Below, in pieces: positions 43,906 to 51,092 of a DNA stretch of 64,000 nucleotides (position 1 is the first letter of the stretch; each line of letters opens with the position of its first letter). The position numbers were made by a program, and so were the translations under genes. Source of the DNA: Pseudescherichia sp031998825 (GTDB taxonomy: Bacteria > Pseudomonadota > Gammaproteobacteria > Enterobacterales > Enterobacteriaceae); assembly GCF_031998825.1 (NCBI RefSeq), contig NZ_DAMACX010000011.1:39902-103901 (forward strand). Direction: 5' to 3'. The notes below the pieces were generated by a model, which was given only the letters and a program-made list of their open reading frames with translations, searched no databases and was not told the origin of the DNA.

Positions 43906-44309
43906 TCCCCCTCAATCTTCAGGCTGATGCCAGCGGCGGCAGCGGCAGCGGCGGATTTTTCATGCGCTCGTTTGGAGGCGTTGAGAATTGCTGCCAGTGG
44001 TGTATAGCCTCCATCCATTCTGATTGTGTTGTGAATGGCCGCCAATGTGTCTCGAAGCTTGCTGTGGCTCTCTGCCAGCTCAGCTATCTTCGCTTTATCA
44101 GCATCACGCTCTGCCAGCAGGGCCAGTACGTCACGGTCAGAGTTCACAATACGTCGCTCGGCGGTTTCTAGTGCGTCAAGAGTTAGCTCCAGAATGTCGC
44201 GCATATGCTCGGCGTTGCCGTGACAGGCTTCATCGTATCTTTCCCAAAGCCGAGAAAATCGTAACGCATAAGGTTTCGCTGCTATCAGCGCTGCGTATTT
44301 GTCGCTCAT
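43902..44309 (-). CDS. Ea22/ead-like accessory protein
   Basis: 135 residues; heptad-like helix ~45-95 (VNSDRDVLALLAERDADKAK, ELAESHSKLRDTL), ending in an Ala-rich stretch (KSAAAAAAAGISLKI). Ea22-like proteins are dispensable for growth and influence lysis or lysogeny. Assigned by resemblance only. Confidence 0.6.
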   Translation of the reverse strand: MSDKYAALIAAKPYALRFSRLWERYDEACHGNAEHMRDILELTLDALETAERRIVNSDRDVLALLAERDADKAKIAELAESHSKLRDTLAAIHNTIRMDGGYTPLAAILNASKRAHEKSAAAAAAAGISLKIEGE

Positions 44310-44755
44310 ACAGCCTCCCCGTTGCGCAGATGGGCTGCAAACACAGTAGCCGTCGATGCGATATCAGAGCGGTACGCGGCACTTGTTGACCCTGGGTGCC
44401 GCCCGGCCAAATCCCTCTGCGCGGTGGCAAACGCCTCCACACCCCTCGCCATCTGCTCGCGCTGCCAGGCGTCGGTAGCGAGAGCTTGAGGTCGTTTGCA
44501 GCAAAGGATTTCAAATGCCGCCATCATTCCCTGCTCTGGCACATCCTCGTGGTACTCATAGAACGCATCAAGAGCCTCCATCATCGCCGCACCACTCGGT
44601 TGTGGACGGTATTCACGCTGCGCCGCATTCTCCGCCGCCAGTTGGTCACGCTCAGCAAGCACACGCATCAAATATTCAGTCTTGCCTTCGTTGCTTTTCA
44701 TGTCGTCCGGGCGGTACTTGCCGAACATAAATTCACAAGCCTGCTCTTTGTTCAT
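44306..44755 (-). CDS. Ea22/ead-like accessory protein
   Basis: 149 residues from ATG 44755 (MNKEQACEFMFGKYRPDDMK); an upstream in-frame ATG at 44785 is less likely. Contains the KTEYLMRVLAERDQLAAENA helix and C-terminal AYRSDIASTATVFAAHLRNG typical of the Ea22 family tail. Follows the same operon with a 4-base overlap. Confidence 0.65.
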   Translation of the reverse strand: MNKEQACEFMFGKYRPDDMKSNEGKTEYLMRVLAERDQLAAENAAQREYRPQPSGAAMMEALDAFYEYHEDVPEQGMMAAFEILCCKRPQALATDAWQREQMARGVEAFATAQRDLAGRHPGSTSAAYRSDIASTATVFAAHLRNGEAV

Positions 44756-44759
44756 CTTA

Positions 44760-44945
44760 TTATTCCCCCTTCGAAATCTGCTCAATGCCTGCTGCTGTTA
44801 CGTACCACTGACGAGTGCCGTAGGAGTAATTGAGCAGGCCTAGTTTGTTTAATGTGTTGCCGATGGTGTGGGCTGAATTGCGCTCTACTGCGCCTTTGTG
44901 GATGGAGATGAGGAAAGCGCGCTGGGCCTTCGTGAGTTTCTTCAT
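44760..44945 (-). CDS. Small winged-helix-like protein
   Basis: 61 residues: MKKLTKAQRAFLISIHKGAV, then a hairpin (LLNYSYGTRQWYVTAAGIEQ) in the pattern of a minimal winged helix. Overlaps the upstream stop by 4 bases. May regulate transcription; unproven. Confidence 0.6.
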   Translation of the reverse strand: MKKLTKAQRAFLISIHKGAVERNSAHTIGNTLNKLGLLNYSYGTRQWYVTAAGIEQISKGE

Positions 44946-45241
44946 GCTCTCTTCACTCCGAATGTCTTGACCAGCGCCGACTCCATACGGCCTACACAGG
45001 CACGAATACGGGCTATCTCAGTCTCAGGAAACATGCTGACTGCCATCTGCTCCAGAGCGCCTTTGAGGGGCTTAGATTCGACCTTGCTGATACGGTCGCG
45101 GGCGAATGCCTTCAGTGCCTGCTTGATGCTGCGGCCTTCGATGCGGGCCATTGCGCGGCAGAGTTCAGCGTTAAGGATGGTCTCCGGAAATTCTGCATAT
45201 TCCTGCTCAATGATTTCACGGGTGTTGCGAGCTTCGTTCAT
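44942..45241 (-). CDS. Phage hypothetical
   Basis: 99 residues, almost fully helical and charged (RSIKQALKAFARDRISKVES). No motif recognised. Coupled to both neighbours by 4-base overlaps. Confidence 0.6.
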   Translation of the reverse strand: MNEARNTREIIEQEYAEFPETILNAELCRAMARIEGRSIKQALKAFARDRISKVESKPLKGALEQMAVSMFPETEIARIRACVGRMESALVKTFGVKRA

Positions 45242-45537
45242 GCTCTGTTCTCCCGGGCTGCCATGAGCAGGCTGTTAAACATGGCGTGGAGGTTTACCCC
45301 TTCAGCTTTTGGCTCGGGCTTCACCCTGCCGTTTGGGGCCGGTTTATCTACGGCGATATAGCGGTACTGCTTCTCAAATCCTTCACGCCGGACACGCTGG
45401 TCGATTACGAGCCTGCTAAGCGTGCCGTTGACGGTTGATTTATTCAGCCCGGTACCGGCGATAATGTCGGTTGAGTGGCAGCCTGGATGCTCTGCGATGT
45501 AGCTAATGATTTGCTGAAGGTAGGAAATTCGTTTCAT
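45238..45537 (-). CDS. Winged-helix DNA-binding protein
   Basis: 99 residues; residues 1-65 form a wHTH (ISYIAEHPGCHSTDIIAGTG, LNKSTVNGTLSRLVIDQRVR) like those of MarR/IclR type. Follows the helicase by one base. Possibly a helicase partner or local regulator. Confidence 0.68.
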   Translation of the reverse strand: MKRISYLQQIISYIAEHPGCHSTDIIAGTGLNKSTVNGTLSRLVIDQRVRREGFEKQYRYIAVDKPAPNGRVKPEPKAEGVNLHAMFNSLLMAARENRA

Positions 45538-46884
45538 TTAGCCTCTCCAGTTGGAGGAATTGGATTTAGCAGCCTGTCGCTCGTTCTCTGCAAAGCGGTT
45601 GGCTGCATCCTGCTGATCGATGTTCACGAAGTGGCCGTTGCGCCATTCCATGTAGAAGGTCTTTGGCTGGCCGGAGCGGTATTTCCCGACGATGATTTCT
45701 GCGAGTCCTTTCAGGTCGCTGTTTTCGTTATAGACCTCATCGCGGTACGGGAAGATGATGACGTCTGCATCCTTTTCGATGGAGCTTGAGCCAGCCAAGT
45801 CACCCATGTTTGGTCGCTTGTCTCCTCGCCCGTCAACGTTGCGGTTTAGCTGCGCCAAAAGGACTACAGGCACTTTGTTTCGCAGGCAGAACTGCTTCAT
45901 CTTGCGGGTAACCTCAGCAATCGCCAGGTCAGAACGCTCGGCTTTAGGCATGTCGATAAGCGTCAGGTAGTCGATGGCGAGAAAGCTAAGTCCGCCGTCC
46001 ATATTCATCCGTTCTGCATGGCTGATGATTTCGTCCGTGGTGAACGAGCCGGTAAGGACGTGGTTATCTTCGTCCAGAAGCATCCCTGTAGCCGCTGTCA
46101 GTTTCGTGTAATCTTCCTGCCTCATTCCCAAAGGGTTACGTAGCGCTCCGATTGACAAGCCTCCACGGTCAGCTATATGACGCTCAACGACCTGCGTTTC
46201 AGACATCTCCATCGAGATCAGAAGCCCAACGCCTTTCTGCCGGCCGATTGAGTTGGCGATGTTGATTGCCAGCTCGGTCTTACCCATGCCAGGTCGGCCG
46301 GCGATGACGATCAGGTCAGTTCGGTCAAATCCGCCGTACTCCGCGTCCATCGGCTCAATGCCCGTTTTGAGGTACAGCCCGGACTCCTCACCCTTCAGGC
46401 GCTCTTCCAGAACCTCCAGATAGTCGGGAATCAGATCTGCGATACGCCGTGGCAGTCTGTCGTTGGTTTCGAACTGCAATCTGCCTACGATGCCGGTAGC
46501 CTCAGCAATGCGTTCGTTGATGTCGTGAGTTCCTGCCGCTGCGAGAATCTTTGCCGCGTTCTGCAAGTCCTCAACACCCTTGCGGATCATCCAGCACTGC
46601 CGGACACGCTTTGCCCACCCCCTGATGTTTGCGGCGCTAATCGTCTTGGTAGCGACATCAAGAACCAGGTCCTTTGTAGCCGCCGGTACTGCTCCCTGCA
46701 CCGTGAACATGTCGATTGGCTCGGCCTTGTTCAGCAGCGTGACGATTGCCTGATACATGCTGCGAAGGTGGAAGTTATCAAACGCCACGGCTGGGAGCTT
46801 CCCGGCGATGTCGCGGCAGTCGATATGGTCGCCTTTCATGATCATCGAACCGATGAGCTGGTATTCAAATTCGTAACTTTCCAT
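45538..46884 (-). CDS. 12: Replicative DNA helicase, DnaB family
   Basis: 448-residue DnaB-like helicase equivalent to P22 gp12. N-terminal DnaB domain 1-~110; RecA-type core with Walker A IAGRPGMGKTELAINIA (~190-206), ISMEMSE, Walker B LSFLAIDYLTLIDM, and the QLNRNVDGRGDKRPNMGDLA block. Because the phage brings its own helicase it does not need to capture host DnaB. One-base overlap with the initiator gene upstream. Confidence 0.95.
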   Translation of the reverse strand: MESYEFEYQLIGSMIMKGDHIDCRDIAGKLPAVAFDNFHLRSMYQAIVTLLNKAEPIDMFTVQGAVPAATKDLVLDVATKTISAANIRGWAKRVRQCWMIRKGVEDLQNAAKILAAAGTHDINERIAEATGIVGRLQFETNDRLPRRIADLIPDYLEVLEERLKGEESGLYLKTGIEPMDAEYGGFDRTDLIVIAGRPGMGKTELAINIANSIGRQKGVGLLISMEMSETQVVERHIADRGGLSIGALRNPLGMRQEDYTKLTAATGMLLDEDNHVLTGSFTTDEIISHAERMNMDGGLSFLAIDYLTLIDMPKAERSDLAIAEVTRKMKQFCLRNKVPVVLLAQLNRNVDGRGDKRPNMGDLAGSSSIEKDADVIIFPYRDEVYNENSDLKGLAEIIVGKYRSGQPKTFYMEWRNGHFVNIDQQDAANRFAENERQAAKSNSSNWRG

Positions 46885-47852
46885 CAGCCCTCCTCCGCCA
46901 GAATCTGGTCAATATTTTTCTGCCGGAGCGCGGTATCGATGCCGTACTTCTTGCCGGTAGGATTTGCTCCGCAAGCCCAGTCTGTAGGCTTGTAGCCAAA
47001 CTCGATGTAACCGTTGATGAACGTGTCAATATCGCGAGGCTCTTTGCCAAGCTCCTTGCACTGCTTCAGGTAGGACTGCCAGAGTCGCTTGATGCCATCC
47101 TCGGTGGTGGTGGTGATACTGAGAATGCTAGGGAGGCCGAACTGACGGGCTTTGCAGTTCCAGGTATCTTTGAAGCGCTCCCGGTCGAATGTTGGGACTG
47201 ATGCACGGGGATTGGTTTTCTTTGCCCGGGGATTAGTGCCCTTCTGGCGGGGTGTTAATTTCTCATCACCAGACAAGCCCACTTCGTGGGTTTGGGTAAT
47301 GTTTTTATATTCTTGTTCTAATAACTTCTTACTCTGCTCTACCTCGTTACTTACCTTCTTTGTTACCTCAGCTATGCCACAGGCCGCGTGGTTGCTGGGT
47401 TTGTTTGTTACCTCGTTACTTACCTGCTTTGTTACCTCAAAATCGGCCTGATAATCCGTGTAATTTATGACCGTAATCACAGTTCCGTGGCGGTTTCCGG
47501 CAAAGGTGATCATCTTTTCTTTGGCGAAAAATTCGAGCATGTCGCGCACTTGCTTGGCTGATTTCTCATTGCCCTGAGAGTCCTTCAGCTTTCTTGCTAA
47601 ATAAGGGATCTTCGTGACCATTTGACCTGGCTGCAAATCCCACTTTACCCCGTCAAAATCGACGGTACGGGGCTTGTATTGAGCCATTCCGATGATCCTC
47701 ACCCAAAGGGAGAACTTGGCAGTGTCATTGGCCCAATCCTTGGACAGAAGGCTCCTGAACAAGGCAAAATGCCCCTGCTTTTGGTTTTCCATCCGTGAAC
47801 TCCTGCGCTCGTGTGCGGCGCTGAAATCGTAGACTCTTGCTGTATTGCTCAT
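46884..47852 (-). CDS. Replication initiator (O/gp18-like)
   Basis: 322 residues. N-terminal ~130 residues form the phage replication-protein winged-helix domain (GHFALFRSLLSKDWANDTAK, MVTKIPYLARKLKDSQGNEK); a low-complexity central region contains repeated EVTKQVSNEVTNK / EVTKKVSNEVEQ, encoded by origin-type DNA repeats; the C-terminal domain (LWQSYLKQCKELGKEPRDID) likely contacts the helicase. Lambda O and P22 gp18 have this layout with ori inside the gene. Confidence 0.82.
   Translation of the reverse strand: MSNTARVYDFSAAHERRSSRMENQKQGHFALFRSLLSKDWANDTAKFSLWVRIIGMAQYKPRTVDFDGVKWDLQPGQMVTKIPYLARKLKDSQGNEKSAKQVRDMLEFFAKEKMITFAGNRHGTVITVINYTDYQADFEVTKQVSNEVTNKPSNHAACGIAEVTKKVSNEVEQSKKLLEQEYKNITQTHEVGLSGDEKLTPRQKGTNPRAKKTNPRASVPTFDRERFKDTWNCKARQFGLPSILSITTTTEDGIKRLWQSYLKQCKELGKEPRDIDTFINGYIEFGYKPTDWACGANPTGKKYGIDTALRQKNIDQILAEEG
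47341..47439. other. Candidate replication origin with iterons
   Basis: A 30-bp unit at 47341-47370 recurs at 47410-47439 with one difference; each holds GTTAC-type subrepeats (ACCTCGTTACTTACC ... GTTACCTCA), giving several tandem binding elements. The neighbourhood 47281-47340 is AT-rich. Lies in the middle of the initiator gene as in lambda. Confidence 0.6.
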
Positions 47853-47854
47853 CG

Positions 47855-48127
47855 CTACCTGCCTTGACGGAAAATGGCTAAAACTGAATTGAACTGCGCG
47901 ACCGATAGATCCTCTTTCAGAAGCCTTTCCAGGAAGGCATTAGGGATGAAAGTGAACCCTTCTTCTTTCGGTAACTGAGGCAATAAACTCCGCGCCTCAG
48001 CTTTGAACAGCTCAGTTCTGGCTACTGACGCAAAATGCAGGGTGGTTTCTCTGTCGATAGACTGGAGGTAGCGTGAACGCTTCACATCTTTATGCGTTTC
48101 ATGTGGATGAAAGCCTTTGTTTCGCAT
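47855..48127 (-). CDS. Phage hypothetical upstream of initiator
   Basis: 90 residues, basic N-terminus and Leu-rich C-terminus (NAFLERLLKEDLSVAQFNSV). ATG 48127 has GAGGT at good spacing. Lies between cII and the initiator gene; unknown function. Confidence 0.65.
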   Translation of the reverse strand: MRNKGFHPHETHKDVKRSRYLQSIDRETTLHFASVARTELFKAEARSLLPQLPKEEGFTFIPNAFLERLLKEDLSVAQFNSVLAIFRQGR

Positions 48128-48150
48128 ATAATTGACCTCGTGAAATGTTG

Positions 48151-48465
48151 TTAAAAATCCATCTGGATTTGGTCAGAGCGCTCTGTTACCGCAGGGCGCT
48201 TTTTCTTTCCTAATCCCCTTTCCTCCAGCAGATCTGCCAGTCCCACCACAACACGAGAAATGTCATCGTCAGTAATGGCGTATCCAATGAACTCAAGAAG
48301 AGCAGCCATGCGTGGGATGTAGTGCTTTTTCCACTGAGTGACGGATGACTTGTTCACCCCGAGATGCTCAGCCACCTGAGTGGTTCCGAGAATCGCGATG
48401 CGGTTTAGAATCCAGCTCTCAATTTTTCGAGCGCTGGCTTTGTTGCGTGTTGTTAAGTCTTCCAT
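48151..48465 (-). CDS. cII: CII-like transcriptional activator (P22 C1 type)
   Basis: 104 residues with the CII helix-turn-helix (LGTTQVAEHLGVNKSSVTQW, then KKHYIPRMAALLEFI) and an acidic/basic C-terminal tail. Activates establishment of CI and Int synthesis and drives lysogeny. Immediately after the cro/nutR region, as in lambdoid phages. Confidence 0.92.
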   Translation of the reverse strand: MEDLTTRNKASARKIESWILNRIAILGTTQVAEHLGVNKSSVTQWKKHYIPRMAALLEFIGYAITDDDISRVVVGLADLLEERGLGKKKRPAVTERSDQIQMDF

Positions 48466-48499
48466 TTGTGATAATTCCTGTTAGTTAAATTTGTTTATT

Positions 48500-48565
48500 C
48501 GCATCCATTGATGCGGTTGTGTTTGCCATCCCGTAACAGGCTGGCGAGCTAATTGTTAAAGAGCG
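48500..48565 (-). promoter_or_regulatory. Candidate nutR site
   Basis: On the minus strand, CGCTCTTTAACA at 48565-48554 is a perfect boxA. A 6-bp stem hairpin (CGCATC-AATG-GATGCG) at 48515-48500 could be boxB, although it is ~38 bases away, farther than in lambda, and the loop is not a standard N-binding pentaloop. BoxA is firm; boxB is tentative. Confidence 0.5.
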
Positions 48566-48571
48566 GTGTTG

Positions 48572-48787
48572 CTATGCTGCTTTACCGGGCTTCTTTCCGT
48601 ATAAGAGCCAGGCTGGATCACATCCGAGTGCGTTAGCCAGTTCAAACAGATAACGGGGGCGTTTAGTAACTCCTGCCTCAATCAACTGAATGGACTGCTG
48701 CTTTACTCCGGCCTTCTCGGCCAACTCGGCTTGTGTCATGTCGAGCTCAAGTCGCTTTTTCTTTAAGCGCTCTTTGATAGTTTGCAT
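48572..48787 (-). CDS. cro: Cro-like repressor
   Basis: 71-residue HTH_XRE protein (MTQAELAEKAGVKQQSIQLI, then EAGVTKRPRYLFELANALGC). Its recognition helix shares KQQSIQ/TSQQAIE pattern with CI, so both read the same operators. GGAGGA precedes ATG 48787. Confidence 0.93.
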   Translation of the reverse strand: MQTIKERLKKKRLELDMTQAELAEKAGVKQQSIQLIEAGVTKRPRYLFELANALGCDPAWLLYGKKPGKAA

Positions 48788-48800
48788 TGCAGTTCCTCCA

Positions 48801-48859
48801 ACAAACTTTCTTGTATTTAATTACAAAATATCTTGTTTGTCAAATACAGGATTTCTTGT
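48801..48859. promoter_or_regulatory. OR operators with PR promoter
   Basis: Three 14-bp operators: ACAAACTTTCTTGT (48801-48814), ACAAAATATCTTGT (48823-48836), ACAGGATTTCTTGT (48846-48859), centred 22-23 bp apart. PR on the minus strand: TTGACA (48843-48838), 17-bp spacer, TTAAAT (48820-48815); the middle operator sits between -35 and -10. Controls cro one way and cI the other. Confidence 0.88.
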
Positions 48860-48891
48860 AAGCATCAGGGGGTCAATAACTGAGGTGAAAT

Positions 48892-49524
48892 ATGAGCATC
48901 GCGAGCCGCGTTAAGGCTAAAAGAGAGCAGCTTGGACTGACTCAGACAGAGCTGGCCGAAAAAGTAGGAACTTCACAGCAAGCTATTGAACAACTTGAAG
49001 GAGGGAAGACTAAGCGCCCTCGTTACTTGCCGGAATTGGCATCCTTTTTGGGTGTATCAGCAGAATGGCTACTTGATGGGACGGGGCATTCTAATGTTAC
49101 ATTCGTAGGGAAGAATGAGCCGAAAGGGAAATATCCATTGATCAGCTGGGTTAGCGCGGGTGAATGGTCAGAGGCCTGCGAGCCTTATGACCTGAGTCAA
49201 ATAAGTGAGTGGATCGAGTCAGACACGCATCTTCTTGGAGATGGGTTTTGGCTTCGTGTCGAAGGTGACTCTATGACGTCTCCAGTGGGCCAAAGTATCC
49301 CTGAAGGGCATTTGGTGCTGGTAGATACCGGGCGTGAAGCCAAGAACGGCAGCCTTGTGGTAGCGAAGCTCCTTGATGCTAATGAGGCTACGTTTAAAAA
49401 GCTGGTTATCGATGGCGGGCAGCAGTATCTGAAAGGCCTCAATCCATCATGGCCCCTTATTCCTATCAATGGGAATTGCAAGATTATTGGCGTCGTCGTC
49501 GAAGGACGCATCAAATACATCTAG
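48892..49524 (+). CDS. cI: CI-type prophage repressor (S24 peptidase)
   Basis: 210 residues. HTH_XRE domain 1-~65 (LTQTELAEKVGTSQQAIEQL), hinge, then LexA-like S24 domain with cleavage site WVSAGEW (Ala-Gly, ~86), catalytic Ser in VEGDSMTSPVG (~125) and Lys in GSLVVAKLL (~160). Holds the prophage silent at OR and OL; RecA-stimulated self-cleavage gives SOS induction. ATG 48892 with GAGGTG. Confidence 0.95.
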   Translation: MSIASRVKAKREQLGLTQTELAEKVGTSQQAIEQLEGGKTKRPRYLPELASFLGVSAEWLLDGTGHSNVTFVGKNEPKGKYPLISWVSAGEWSEACEPYDLSQISEWIESDTHLLGDGFWLRVEGDSMTSPVGQSIPEGHLVLVDTGREAKNGSLVVAKLLDANEATFKKLVIDGGQQYLKGLNPSWPLIPINGNCKIIGVVVEGRIKYI

Positions 49525-49532
49525 GAGAAGTT

Positions 49533-49940
49533 GTGAGAAGCTTAATTCTTGGTATTGCCATGATGTCACCGTTGGCAGCCTCTGCGCAATGCTGGGTCGT
49601 TTCTAACTTGCATGGCTACGGTGCTATGGAGCTCGATAAATATGAGTTTTCAACGGACCGCATCACTAATGGAGTTTTTCAGATAGCTATTGATGGCGAC
49701 AAGGCTAATCTATTCAATGTCGGATCAAGCCTGGTCGGCTCTGGTCTTATGTATATCCCGCTCGCTGACAACACCATGACGGGGATATACAAGGACCTGG
49801 AAAAGACCACGATAGAGACCTGGTCTATCACACAAGACAACAAAGTAATGTACACCAAGGTCATAAACTCATCGACCATTGGCAGCTCAACCAAAGCCTT
49901 TGTTGGCGACATTGTTGGAACCTGCACCACCAAGCCATAA
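49533..49940 (+). CDS. Secreted protein encoded directly behind cI (candidate lysogenic conversion gene)
   Basis: 135 residues from GTG 49533, which follows TAGGAGAAG. Signal peptide MRSLILGIAMMSPLAASA with cut before QCWVVSNL. The mature part has two cysteines (QCWVV near its start and GTCTTKP at its end), likely bridged, and a beta-rich pattern. It starts 9 bases after cI and is closed by a terminator, so it should be co-transcribed with cI in the lysogen, like rex-type genes. Function unknown: superinfection exclusion, stress or virulence trait are possibilities. Confidence 0.72.
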   Translation: MRSLILGIAMMSPLAASAQCWVVSNLHGYGAMELDKYEFSTDRITNGVFQIAIDGDKANLFNVGSSLVGSGLMYIPLADNTMTGIYKDLEKTTIETWSITQDNKVMYTKVINSSTIGSSTKAFVGDIVGTCTTKP

Positions 49941-49959
49941 CCCCACCTAAAACAAAAAT

Positions 49960-49992
49960 AAATATCGTTAAAAAACAACGATATTTGTTTTT
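49960..49992 (+). terminator. Terminator of the cI operon
   Basis: 10-bp perfect stem AAATATCGTT / AACGATATTT with a 7-nt loop, followed by GTTTTTC. It separates the lysogenic transcript from PL. Confidence 0.85.
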
Positions 49993-50005
49993 CATGTCAT
50001 TAATT

Positions 50006-50047
50006 ACAATATTTCTTGTTTACATATTACAAACTATCTTGTAATTT
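50006..50047 (+). promoter_or_regulatory. OL operators with PL promoter
   Basis: Operators ACAATATTTCTTGT (50006-50019) and ACAAACTATCTTGT (50029-50042), 23 bp apart, match the OR set. PL: TTTACA (50019-50024), 17 bp, TAATTT (50042-50047), with the second operator between the elements exactly as at PR. Drives the rightward operon toward int. Confidence 0.87.
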
Positions 50048-50310
50048 TAACTCATCGAAACGAAACATCGATGCGGCGCAGGAAGTTGAGCCGCGCCAGA
50101 CAGGAAGTCAGGCTGCTTATTTAAAAAGATGATCCCTCCCTGTTGCGGGGAGGCCGAAGAAAGTGCTTCGGGTTTCAGGCTCCGCGCCAAAAAGTAACGC
50201 AAGGTCATGCGCAGATGACATGCGAAGCGGGATGGCAGTAGGCGCTGCTGCGATGCGAGCCACAATGTCACGCAGCCTGAAACACCAAAGCACTTACTGA
50301 GGACACTTTT
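50048..50310 (+). promoter_or_regulatory. PL leader RNA before the N-like gene, no gene
   Basis: 263 bp with several GC-rich hairpin-forming stretches (for example around 50140-50190 and 50225-50280) and an ACTGAGGAC ribosome site just before 50311. A nutL should be here, but no boxA like that of nutR stands out, so I leave it unplaced. Confidence 0.4.
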
Positions 50311-50550
50311 ATGAACTCAAGACAGCGTTACAAGGCTAAACGCGCAGCTGAGCACCGAGAGCGCAAAGAGTATTGCCAGAAGATAGAGCGTGCATTTTCA
50401 CGCCTGTCAGAAGATTGCAGCAACCGCGTACTGCGAGCCACTTCGCTCGGTAGTCTGCGTGACACCAGTATCGGCGGCGCAAGCTGCTTACCAGAAGTAG
50501 CTATCTTCGCAGCTGGGCATCGCAAATCCAAGCAAGTTACAGCTCGCTGA
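50311..50550 (+). CDS. 24: N-like early antiterminator (P22 gp24 type)
   Basis: 79 residues. Arg-rich RNA-binding motif at 4-19 (RQRYKAKRAAEHRERKE) suits boxB binding, and the C-terminus LPEVAIFAAGHRKSKQVTAR is of the P22 gp24 type, ending in the same motif. First gene of the PL operon, as N in lambda. Lets RNA polymerase pass the terminators inside the early operons. Confidence 0.82.
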   Translation: MNSRQRYKAKRAAEHRERKEYCQKIERAFSRLSEDCSNRVLRATSLGSLRDTSIGGASCLPEVAIFAAGHRKSKQVTAR

Positions 50551-50704
50551 GTCGGCTTATGAAAACGCCATTCGTTGCCCGGTTTGCGGTGAGGACTTCG
50601 ACCCACGCACACCGGTGTGTCACATCAGCAATCATCACAAAGGCGCAACAGAGCATCAGCTTAGACAGATACGCGATGCCCGGCGTCAGCATTTCAAGAG
50701 CTGA
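50513..50704 (+). CDS. Zinc-ribbon-like reading frame overlapping the N-like gene, no standard start
   Basis: In the +1 frame relative to the N-like gene an open stretch from 50501 encodes ...YENAIRCPVCGEDFDPRTPV then CHISNHHKGATEHQLRQIRD and ends at TGA 50702. CPVCG plus CH and HH make a plausible zinc site. No ATG, GTG or TTG is in frame; CTG 50513 or ATC 50519 would be needed, or ribosomal frameshift or re-initiation at the N-like stop (50548-50550). It may also be a remnant whose start was lost. Confidence 0.45.
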   Translation: MGIANPSKLQLAESAYENAIRCPVCGEDFDPRTPVCHISNHHKGATEHQLRQIRDARRQHFKS

Positions 50705-50788
50705 CTTCATCAGTATCTTTAAGCCCGCAAGGGCAATACACACGCATGGCTAGCCGCTGCCACCCTTTTCGACGCGGCATACTGGATC

Positions 50789-50803
50789 GGAGGACTTATG
50801 TAG
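50789..50803 (+). other. ATG-TAG minigene with strong ribosome site
   Basis: GGAGGA (50789-50794), four bases, then ATG directly followed by TAG (50798-50803). Resembles lambda bar-type minigenes, which sequester peptidyl-tRNA. It could instead be leaderless debris of a broken gene. The rest of 50705-50918 contains no gene I can support. Confidence 0.4.
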
Positions 50804-50865
50804 CAGGTAACAGCGAAGGCTGAAAACTCGGCTGCCCTGGCAACGGGGCAGATTTCCCAGCGGCT

Positions 50866-50892
50866 CTTCACGAGGGGCTGACGGCAAATCTA
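50866..50892 (+). repeat. 27-bp leader repeat, copy 1
   Basis: Contains GGGGCTGACGGCAAATCTA; recurs at 51507-51533 with one difference. Both copies stand 15-27 bases before a small gene beginning ATGGATAA. Confidence 0.85.
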
Positions 50893-50918
50893 CTCCACTT
50901 ATTTAAAAGAGACGGTAT

Positions 50919-51092
50919 ATGGATAATCAGGATAATGAGTTAAGAAAGGTTGTGCAGGAACTGGCGGATGAAGAAGGCATCAGCTTTTCAGATGCCCTGG
51001 ACGTTTCGATTAAAGCACTGAGATACGAAGTTCAGCGCAGAAAGTCTTTTACTGGTGAAGCTGCTGACGGCGGTTGCGGGCCTACTTCTTAG
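50919..51092 (+). CDS. 57-residue acidic early protein
   Basis: ATG 50919 begins MDNQDNELRKVVQELADEEG then ISFSDALDVSIKALRYEVQRR. Helical, with a Gly/Cys tail. Preceded by the duplicated leader. Sits where lambdoid phages carry small PL genes such as cIII or kil, but shows no clear match to either. Confidence 0.6.
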   Translation: MDNQDNELRKVVQELADEEGISFSDALDVSIKALRYEVQRRKSFTGEAADGGCGPTS

